Positions 1-7,619 of a stretch of 33,492 nucleotides of DNA are shown one piece after another. This DNA is from an archaeon. Lineage in GTDB: Archaea > Thermoplasmatota > Thermoplasmata > WALJ01. The notes under the pieces are model-generated. The model was not told where the DNA came from. It made no database searches and saw only the letters and a program-made list of their open reading frames with translations. The position numbers were made by a program, and so were the translations under genes. Location of the stretch: positions 1 to 33,492 of the forward strand of contig JAJRTH010000050.1 of the NCBI GenBank assembly GCA_024278375.1, written 5' to 3'. How positions within the stretch are numbered: the first letter of the stretch is position 1; each line of letters begins with the position of its first letter.

Positions 1-200
1 GAAGCTGTGTTTTCGTCAGAAGAGTATTCGGGGAAAGTGTAAGAGCCCATAGCTCTGCGATAAACGAAGTGATGAGGAAGTTTATGATATACAACATGTC
101 GTTCCACAGCTCAGAGCTGAGTTACGGCCTCTGACTGTACACAACTTAATTTGAGTTATGAACTCCTCTGCTATGCATAACTAAGAACGAGTTATGCAAC
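1..200 (+). mobile_element. 3'-terminal remnant of an IS5-like transposase gene plus terminal inverted-repeat-like sequence (truncated by window start)
   Basis: Reads ...EAVFSSEEYSGKV...SSAINEVMRKFMIYNM in broken frame. Positions 60-95 (ataaacgaagtgatgaggaagtttatgatatacaac) nearly match 3221-3255 in the second copy. Both copies end in GAGTTATGCAAC (189-200 and 3298-3309). Confidence 0.7.
174..198. repeat. Perfect inverted repeat TGCATAACT-aagaacg-AGTTATGCA
   Basis: 9-bp arms with a 7-nt spacer, directly downstream of the nnr stop codon (minus strand, 211). The arm sequence matches the IS end motif. Confidence 0.8.
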
Positions 201-210
201 AGAGCAGAAA

Positions 211-1674
211 TCACAGGAACTTTTTCAGAACCTCATGTATATTCTCTATCACATCTGTCGCCATCATTCCGTAGCTCTTTTCCTGGAATGCGAGTTCTCC
301 CGCATGGCCCACCATGAATGCCCCGAGCCTTGCGGCGTCATACGGCTTCATTCTCCTACCTATGAGCGATGTGACCGTGCCTGCAAGAACATCTCCCGTT
401 CCACCCACTGCCATCCTGGGAACTCCTGTACGGTTCAGCGTAACTTTCTTTCCGTCAGATATCACATCCACAGGCCCTTTCAGAAGTATCACTACGCCGT
501 GTTTCTCCGCCATTTCCCTGACGACTTCCCTCCTTTCTTCGATGTCCTCGGGAGCTCGTATGCCGAAGAGTGCCTCGAACTCTACCCTGTGCGGAGTTAC
601 AACGGTATTTTCAGGTAGATTCTCGGGTTTTACGAGGTGCAGGGCATCCGCATCCAGGACCAGCGGCACGGTAGCGCTCCCCACTATGTACTCCAGAGCG
701 ATTTTCGTTCTCTCGTCTCTCCCTATTCCAGGACCAACGAGTATCGCCTGCATCTTTTCCTGCAGTTCGAGAAATCTCTCCAAAGCCTCATCACCTATGA
801 CATCATCTCCATCTGAGAATACTATGAAATTATCGCACGCTCCTGCCACTACTGGATAGACTCTTTCGGGGACCGTGAGATAAACCAGGTCGGAGCCGGC
901 TCTGTATGCGGCCTTTCCCGCCATTATCGGAGCTCCGTGATATGGCCCTCCCCCAATTATCATTATCCTGCCGGAATCTCCTTTGTGGGTGTCCTTTCTC
1001 AATCTCGGATACCTGACAAATGCTCCCGGCCCGACATATTTCCTGGCATCTTCGGGAATTCCGATATCGACGACCTTGACATTGCCTTCCATCCCTTCCT
1101 TGGGGGAATCGAAGGTTATTGTCAAATCCGGTTTAACGCAAGGTTCATAGCCTATCCCGCTGGGGACATCTATGGATATTATCGGCTTCCCAGAGTTATT
1201 TATGAGTTCTATGGCCGTTCTATAGGGCTCCTTCGGATTTCCAGAAACACCTATGCCGAGCAGGGCATCTATGATGATATGAGACTTTCTGACGAGTTCT
1301 TCGAGTCCCACGTTTTCATATATGTGAATTCCCATCTCCCTTGCCCTTTTCAGGTTAAGCTTCGAGAGCTCGCTCCTGACCTTTCCTTTGAGCAGAAATA
1401 TAACCGGGTCCGCACCCATCTCTCTGAGATAGCGAGCGCATACGAGCCCGTCGCCGGCATTGTTTCCCGTACCGCAGACCACCAGAATCCTCTTTCCTTT
1501 GACATCATATTCTGATGCTATAATCTCTGCCGCCCCCTTCCCGGCATTTTCCATCAGACTCTCCTCTGGAACTCCGAACCAGACGGCGTTGCGGTCATAT
1601 TCGCGCATGTCGAGGAAGCTTATCGGTCGCATGAATCGGGAGAACATAGGAGGGAGATAAAGGTTGGGACTCAT
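211..1674 (-). CDS. nnr: Bifunctional NAD(P)H-hydrate epimerase / ADP-dependent NAD(P)HX dehydratase
   Basis: 487 aa with YjeF_N-type (VVCGTGNNAGDGLVCARYL) and carbohydrate kinase-like C-terminal motifs (GDSGRIMIIGGG, VGPGIGRD, GTGDVLAGTV). Confidence 0.93.
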   Translation of the reverse strand: MSPNLYLPPMFSRFMRPISFLDMREYDRNAVWFGVPEESLMENAGKGAAEIIASEYDVKGKRILVVCGTGNNAGDGLVCARYLREMGADPVIFLLKGKVRSELSKLNLKRAREMGIHIYENVGLEELVRKSHIIIDALLGIGVSGNPKEPYRTAIELINNSGKPIISIDVPSGIGYEPCVKPDLTITFDSPKEGMEGNVKVVDIGIPEDARKYVGPGAFVRYPRLRKDTHKGDSGRIMIIGGGPYHGAPIMAGKAAYRAGSDLVYLTVPERVYPVVAGACDNFIVFSDGDDVIGDEALERFLELQEKMQAILVGPGIGRDERTKIALEYIVGSATVPLVLDADALHLVKPENLPENTVVTPHRVEFEALFGIRAPEDIEERREVVREMAEKHGVVILLKGPVDVISDGKKVTLNRTGVPRMAVGGTGDVLAGTVTSLIGRRMKPYDAARLGAFMVGHAGELAFQEKSYGMMATDVIENIHEVLKKFL

Positions 1675-2486
1675 TCCCTCGCGAACTTCCAGAAAGCTGC
1701 GGAGAGCATGAAGAGTGTCAACGGAGCGAGCACGGCCATGGGATTTCCCCCTTCACCGAGCATGGCGGAGAACACGATGATAAGTAGAAATACACCAAAT
1801 ATGCCGGAGAGAATCGCAGGTGCCCTGAAGAATCTCCTTTTGTACCTGGACATCTTTGAAAAATCTATTCTGACACCCGAATCTTCTTCGAAAACCCTTT
1901 CAAAGAGATCTTTCCGGTATATCAGGGACTTTATCCTTCCTCTCCATTTGGAACCGGATAAAAGCGTGGAAAAGAGCAGGAAAGCCAGAGACATCAGGAA
2001 TCCAATGGCAAGTGAAAGCTCGAGGATATCCAGAAAATCTTTATGTGCGGGTGCGTACTGAAGGGTTGCGTAGGTTATTATCGAGAACACTGCAAAAGAG
2101 AGAACAGAGAAAACATTCCTCTTTTTTAGTGAGCGTTCCATGCCCTCCATCACCCAATCATTGTATTTTCCTATGAACTTCCTCTCTTTTTCGGCATCAA
2201 TCATCCCTTTCCTCCTCATCCATCTGTAGATATATTCGAATTCCTCCTTTGAGCGGAGATATACATCGTAAGTCTGTCCATTCTTCAGATATATGGTCAT
2301 GACATAGTACTCGGAAAATGAATAGGATGCGGCATTGATTTTTATTTCAAAATGTAGTTCATCTATGTTTGTGGAGGGGATTTCTATGGTTTTACGGAAT
2401 CTATGGATTATCAGTGAATTCTCTCTTATTTCAATGGGAGATTTGCTCTCTTTTATATCCGGGACCCACATATCAGGAAGAGGCAT
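1671..2486 (-). CDS. Conserved hypothetical membrane protein (several TM helices, PH-like N-terminal region possible)
   Basis: ORF track gives 1671..2804, but the natural start is probably the ATG at 2486 (MPLPDMWVPDIKESK...). The upstream part is read from an IS relic on the opposite strand. ATGA overlap with nnr. Confidence 0.7.
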   Translation of the reverse strand: MPLPDMWVPDIKESKSPIEIRENSLIIHRFRKTIEIPSTNIDELHFEIKINAASYSFSEYYVMTIYLKNGQTYDVYLRSKEEFEYIYRWMRRKGMIDAEKERKFIGKYNDWVMEGMERSLKKRNVFSVLSFAVFSIITYATLQYAPAHKDFLDILELSLAIGFLMSLAFLLFSTLLSGSKWRGRIKSLIYRKDLFERVFEEDSGVRIDFSKMSRYKRRFFRAPAILSGIFGVFLLIIVFSAMLGEGGNPMAVLAPLTLFMLSAAFWKFARE

Positions 2487-2554
2487 AGATATGGAGATGC
2501 TTAGAAGTATAAAAACTAACCTTTCACATTGAAATGTGCCGTTTTTCGTCAAAA

Positions 2555-2599
2555 ATGAAGAACCCAACCGGAGCAAGATGCGGAGTATAGGAATTAAAT
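2555..2599. repeat. Dispersed 45-bp repeat copy A (decayed hairpin)
   Basis: atgaagaacccaaccggagcaagatgcggagtataggaattaaat, about 42/45 identical by eye to 19698-19742. Confidence 0.85.
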
Positions 2600-3309
2600 T
2601 AAAGATGGATTTTTCACATGAAATCAGAGAAAATGTCGTTATAGCCGTAGATAGCACGGGAATAAAGGTAACGAATAGAGGCGAATGGACGAACACCGAC
2701 AGGTGTGAGCAAGGCTTTTCTGTGGAAAGCCGATGTACAAGAGAAGTGGAAAATATATGGAGGTTGGTCGAGCAAAGTAAAGTCTTTGCGAGTGCGACTT
2801 CCACAGGAAGTCGATGAAAGGCTCACATTGCAGTAGATATAGGAACAAAGGAGATTCTCGGCATAGAGACAACGGATAAAAGACTCCCATATTCCGGCAG
2901 ATTCAAAAGTATGATAGGGCAATCCGAAAAGAAGGCAAGTATCGAGAAAGTACTGATTGATGGCGTATATGACACAAGAGAGAACTTCGACATACTGTAT
3001 GAAAAGGGATAGAATCCGGAATAAAGATAAGAAAGAATGCTAGTGCTCTGTCAAGAGGTTCTCAATATAGGAAAAAGTCTGTTAAAGAGCTTAAAGAGAT
3101 CGGTTATGAGGAATGTAAAGAAAGATATGATTACGGAAAAAGATGGGCTGTTGAAGGGGTATTCTCTTCTGTCAAAAGAATCTTTGGAGAAACTTGAGAG
3201 CTAACAGCCAGATGTCTGCAATAAACGAAGTTATGGTAAGTTTATGATCTACAACCTGCTTTTAAACATGGAATGAGAGAATTCCGTCACTCAATTAGAG
3301 TTATGCAAC
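2600..3309 (+). pseudogene. Decayed IS5-like (DDE) transposase, N-terminus missing, with stops and frameshifts
   Basis: Fragments in several frames: ENVVIAVDSTGIKVTNRGEW (DDE first Asp block), then ALSRGSQYRKKSVKELKEIGYEECKERYDYGKRWAVEGVFSSVKRIFGET. Ends at the TIR-like GAGTTATGCAAC. Confidence 0.85.
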
Positions 3310-3397
3310 ATGACAGTTTAAGCAAAACCTTTATTTAGTAAGATTTACTACCCGCAGTTAGGAATTATTCTGGACATTCCTAAGGAGTGTGTTTAAT

Positions 3398-4510
3398 ATG
3401 AAGTCCATAATAGAAGAGGCACTCTCAAAGACGGAGAGAACGAGGGCAGCGGTTGAAGAGCCGGCGGTAGATGCACCTCTCAGTTATTCCAAGTAAGATG
3501 AGGAACTGAGGAAGATACTCGAGGGGCTGAAGACAAGGATTGTCATAATAGGACTGGGCGGTGGCGGCTCGAACACCATAAACAGGATATTCACGGAGGG
3601 GATTACCGGTGCGGAGCTTGTTGCGGCAAATACCGATGCACAGCACCTTCTGATAACAAAGGCCCACAGAAAGGTCCTTCTTGGTGCCAGAACGACAAGA
3701 GGCCTCGGGGCAGGCGCTCTTCCTCAGATAGGCGAAGAAGCCGCAAAGGAGGCGGAGGAGAAGCTGAAAAATATAATCACTGGTGCAGATATAGTTTTCA
3801 TAACCTGTGGCCTCGGAGGCGGCACCGGTACAGGTTCTGCGCCGTTTGTAGCCAATCTCGCAAAGGAAGCGGGCGCCCTCACCATTGTCATAAGCACCTA
3901 TCCGTTCAAGGCGGAGGGTATGAGCAGGATGCAGAACGCTGAATGGGGCCTCAAGAGGCTCAGGTCCGTCGCCGATACCGTCATAGTGATACCCAACGAC
4001 AAACTGCTGGAACTCGTACCGAGACTGTCCCTCAATGAGGCGTTCAAGGTTGCCGATGAGATACTCATGCGCTCCATCAAGGGAATAACAGAGATAATCA
4101 CAAAACCCGGACTTGTCAATCTCGACTTCAACGATTTGAAGACAATAATGAAAGGAAGCGGTGTTGCCATGATAGGACTCGGAGAATCCGACTCCGACAA
4201 CAGGGCGGAGGATGCCATAAACGAGGCGATAAATTCCCCGCTGCTGGATGTTGATGTGAGCACAGGAACGGGAGCACTGATAAATGTAACCGGCGGCCCG
4301 GACATGACCGTTTCCGAGGCAGAGAAGGTTGCGGAAATAGTACAGAGCAGGATAAGCAAGGATGCAAGAATAATATGGGGTGCTTCCATAGACCCGACGC
4401 TTGAGCATAAGATAAGGGTGATGGTCGTTATCACAGGAGTGAAATCGAAGCAGATATTCGGACCAGGGCAGGAAAAAGAGGCGAAGCTCGGTGTGGATGT
4501 AGTGGCATAA
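3398..4510 (+). CDS. ftsZ: Cell division GTPase FtsZ, interrupted by an in-frame TAA at codon 33 (3494-3496)
   Basis: [62 protein letters not shown]...[14 protein letters not shown]... Intact frame from the TAA to the stop at 4508-4510. Tubulin signature GGGTGTGSA present. Classic ftsZ-secE-nusG-rpl11 order. Confidence 0.9.
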
Positions 4511-4523
4511 ACGGGGAATTCGG

Positions 4524-4745
4524 ATGGACATCGTTCAGAAATCCTGGGAACTTCAGACGAAAATCGAGAACTGGTACCGCTCCTTCGGAAGAGGAAAGTA
4601 TAGCAGAATCCTTAAGATGGCCAGGAAACCAAGCCATGACGAGTATGTGAAGATTTTGGAGATAAGCGGCGCGGGACTCCTTCTCATCGGTTTTCTCGGT
4701 TTTTTCATCTATCTACTGTGGAAGTACGTGCCGACGCTGTTCTGA
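4524..4745 (+). CDS. secE: Preprotein translocase subunit SecE/Sec61-gamma
   Basis: 73 aa, single C-terminal TM helix, KMARKPSHDEYVKI motif, located between ftsZ and spt5. Confidence 0.9.
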   Translation: MDIVQKSWELQTKIENWYRSFGRGKYSRILKMARKPSHDEYVKILEISGAGLLLIGFLGFFIYLLWKYVPTLF

Positions 4746-4754
4746 GGTAATATC

Positions 4755-5669
4755 ATGGGCCTTCTTGATGATCTGGAAGAAAAACAGGAAGAAACAAGGA
4801 AGGAAGTAAAGGAGATAAGGAGAGAGGACTACGGAGTCAGATTGTTCTCCAGAGGTGGCACTGAGAGAAGAATAAAGCCGCTGGGAGAACTGACCTTCGA
4901 AATAAACGTGAAAAATGTCGGTCTCAAGGAGGACACTATTGAGGTATTTTTCAGAGCCAGGGTGGAATCCATAGAGGGAGATGTGCTTTCGGAATGGACC
5001 GTTGAACCCGTGGAGAACGAAGAGATAGTCTTTTCTCAGGAAAACGATATGTACAAGGCTGAGATTCCCTTGAATCCGGGAGACAGCGAATTCTTTTCCA
5101 TATCCATCAGGGCCAAGGGGGATTTGAAATACGGTGAAAGATGCACCGTTCTCATAACCGCAACATCGAAAAAGAACCCTCTGAAAAGCGATGCTCTCAC
5201 GCTTACAGTTGCGGCTGTCCAGGCAATTCTCGCGATAAAGACCCAGATAGGCTACGAGAAAAACGTGGCCGATGAAGTGGAAAACAGGGCTAGAAGATCG
5301 AATATAGGAATACTCTCCATACTCTCTCCGGTAACTCTGAGAGGGTATATCTTTGTTGAGGTTATGAATCCCGAGAGATTGAGGGAAGTGGTCAGAGGGA
5401 TAAGAAGAGCTCGTGGCATGGTTGAAGGAGAGCTTGCTCTGGAGGATATAGAGCACTATCTCGCACCGAAGATATCCGTATCAGGCATGGTTGAAGGAGA
5501 TATCGTGGAGCTCATAGGAGGGCCTTTCAAGGGAGAAAAGGCCAGGATAAAACAGATAGACGAGGCGAAGGAGACCGTTACCGTGGAGCTCTTCGAGGCC
5601 ACGGTTCCGATACCTGTAACCGTCAAAGGAGAAGATGTTAGGGTAATACAGAAGGAAAAGGAGGAATGA
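4755..5669 (+). CDS. spt5: Transcription elongation factor Spt5/NusG with an additional ~150-aa N-terminal Ig-like domain
   Basis: C-terminal half: NGN ([44 protein letters not shown]) and KOW ([22 protein letters not shown]). N-terminal part resembles NEW3/CARDB-like beta-sandwich repeats. Confidence 0.93.
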   Translation: MGLLDDLEEKQEETRKEVKEIRREDYGVRLFSRGGTERRIKPLGELTFEINVKNVGLKEDTIEVFFRARVESIEGDVLSEWTVEPVENEEIVFSQENDMYKAEIPLNPGDSEFFSISIRAKGDLKYGERCTVLITATSKKNPLKSDALTLTVAAVQAILAIKTQIGYEKNVADEVENRARRSNIGILSILSPVTLRGYIFVEVMNPERLREVVRGIRRARGMVEGELALEDIEHYLAPKISVSGMVEGDIVELIGGPFKGEKARIKQIDEAKETVTVELFEATVPIPVTVKGEDVRVIQKEKEE

Positions 5670-5670
5670 C

Positions 5671-6147
5671 ATGGCAGAAGTTATTGAAGCACTGGTTGAT
5701 GGTGGAAAGGCTACGGCTGGCCCACCGCTCGGACCCGCTCTCGGACCGCTCGGAGTCAACATAATGGAAGTGATAAAGGCCATAAACGAGAAGACGAAGG
5801 CATTTCAGGGAATGAAGGTGCCGGTGAAGGTAACCGTTGATCCCGAGACCAAGAGTTTCGAGATATCCGTCGGTACACCCCCGACCAGTGCGCTCATAAA
5901 GAAAGAGCTCGGAATAGAGAAAGGTTCCGGTGATGCCAGGAATCAGAAGGTCGGCAATCTCACCATGGAACAGGTGAAAAAGATTGCGACCATGAAGGAA
6001 ACCTCTCTCCTGGGAAAGGGTGTTAAGGAGAGAGCGAGGGAGATAATAGGCACGTGCCAGTCCATGGGGGTAACCGTGGAGGGAAAGACTCCGAAAGAGA
6101 TACTGAAAGAGATCGACGAAGGGAAGTACGACGAGGTACTGAGGTGA
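5671..6147 (+). CDS. rpl11: 50S ribosomal protein L11
   Basis: 158 aa, [34 protein letters not shown]. Confidence 0.97.
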   Translation: MAEVIEALVDGGKATAGPPLGPALGPLGVNIMEVIKAINEKTKAFQGMKVPVKVTVDPETKSFEISVGTPPTSALIKKELGIEKGSGDARNQKVGNLTMEQVKKIATMKETSLLGKGVKERAREIIGTCQSMGVTVEGKTPKEILKEIDEGKYDEVLR

Positions 6148-6151
6148 TCAC

Positions 6152-6301
6152 ATGGGAAAATTTCCTGAAGCCGATGCGAGACTGCTGGACAAAAAGGTGT
6201 GCATGAAGTGCTATGCAACCAATGCACCCAAGGCAAAGAGATGCAGGAAGTGCGGAAGCAAGGAACTCAGAGCAAAAGCCAGAATGCACAGGGGTCAGTA
6301 A
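6152..6301 (+). CDS. rpl40e: 50S ribosomal protein L40e
   Basis: Not in ORF track (49 aa): [49 protein letters not shown], four-Cys zinc ribbon. Confidence 0.95.
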   Translation: MGKFPEADARLLDKKVCMKCYATNAPKAKRCRKCGSKELRAKARMHRGQ

Positions 6302-7134
6302 TCACTTCCCCATAACTCCTTTCTTCTTGCTTCGAGCATATTGTTTTTCATTCCCAGAAATTCTGCGGCTGTTTTCACATTTCCGTGTGAGTATACCTTT
6401 TCCAATCTTTCCCTGTATTTCAGATCTCTGAGAAGGTGGTGGTCGAGTATTATCTCGGCATCGGTGTTCTTTATTATCCTCAAAAGGTTCTTTTCGGCCT
6501 TTTCAAGGTCGCTGTAGCTCATTTTCCAGCCGAGAAATATGGTTGCCGGACCATCGATCATCACGATGTCCGGATTTTCACCGATTATGTAATCCGCAGC
6601 CTTTTCATATATCGGCCCCGAGACATCCGACGCATGCAGAATTCTCTCCCCGCCATCGACCGTTACCATGATGACATATCCGAGTCTTGTCCTCTCGCTT
6701 CCATGGGGAAAAGGCGGTGAGAACCTTATTGTAGTCTTTCCGTGCCGAAACTCCTCACCGTCCGCATATATAAGATTACATTTTTCCTTGACCGCCTCTT
6801 CGAAGCATCTCCCTCTCTCTTTCTGACTGCGGTTTATATCGTGCAGTCTGTCCTTGACATAGACAATTTTCCTATCATAAAAGCCCGCATTCGGGTCGTG
6901 GTGGTCATAGTGGTAATGGGAAATGGTCAGGATATCTGATTTCTCGGCAAGGTCCGAGATTCTGTGGAGCGCATCGTCGAGCGCTTCGAGTTCTTCCCTT
7001 GCAGGTGGAAGTCCGTATCTCTTCGGCCCTAACGCAGCTCCCGGGTCTATCAGTATCCCGACATCCTCTGTTTCAACATAGGTCGCCATAGAACGCACGC
7101 CCATGGAATCGAATGCCACAGGCATGATTTTCAT
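6295..7134 (-). CDS. Metallo-beta-lactamase-fold hydrolase (UPF0282-like)
   Basis: 279 aa, [11 protein letters not shown] metal-binding motif, [17 protein letters not shown]. Confidence 0.85.
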   Translation of the reverse strand: MKIMPVAFDSMGVRSMATYVETEDVGILIDPGAALGPKRYGLPPAREELEALDDALHRISDLAEKSDILTISHYHYDHHDPNAGFYDRKIVYVKDRLHDINRSQKERGRCFEEAVKEKCNLIYADGEEFRHGKTTIRFSPPFPHGSERTRLGYVIMVTVDGGERILHASDVSGPIYEKAADYIIGENPDIVMIDGPATIFLGWKMSYSDLEKAEKNLLRIIKNTDAEIILDHHLLRDLKYRERLEKVYSHGNVKTAAEFLGMKNNMLEARRKELWGSDY

Positions 7135-7289
7135 GGCCCCACCTCACATATTTCGCTGGCCTCATTGGTTATGCAGTGGGGGTAGAAGACAGGCATCGAG
7201 GTAGGAATAAAAGGCATATTTAATAGGGATGTCCTCAACAACAAATCTCTTGACAGAAAATATTTTATGTCAATTTCTTATGTCTATCT

Positions 7290-7619
7290 ATGGATACCCA
7301 GGTCGCTATATCGTATCTCTCAAATTCGATATTAGTTCTTACGGCTCTTTTAGCTTTTTTGACTCTAGTTTTCACCTTTTTACTTAAAGGTAAAAAATTG
7401 AATGACTGGCAGTTTGCAGCTTACACCTTAGGATTAATACTCATACTTTGCGGCATATTTAGGGGTCTTGAAATCATTTACAGTCTGAAAAACCCTTTGA
7501 GCGAATCTAACATCAGTTCTATATCTGAATATCACGAACTCGTCGGAGGGCTTATTCTGATTTCTGTTCTTTTGTTCTTTTATAGCTTTTGGATTGAAAA
7601 ACATAAAGACGGAAAATGA
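7290..7619 (+). CDS. Small hypothetical membrane protein
   Basis: 109 aa, about three hydrophobic segments, ends exactly where convergent leuS ends. Confidence 0.6.
   Translation: MDTQVAISYLSNSILVLTALLAFLTLVFTFLLKGKKLNDWQFAAYTLGLILILCGIFRGLEIIYSLKNPLSESNISSISEYHELVGGLILISVLLFFYSFWIEKHKDGK

Noticed and set aside
3494-3496. Selenocysteine or pyrrolysine recoding in ftsZ
   Set aside because: The codon is TAA, not TGA or TAG, so neither system applies.
3425-4531. 368-aa minus-strand ORF opposite ftsZ
   Set aside because: Shadow ORF of a recognised gene. Low-complexity Cys/Tyr/Arg-rich translation typical of antisense frames.
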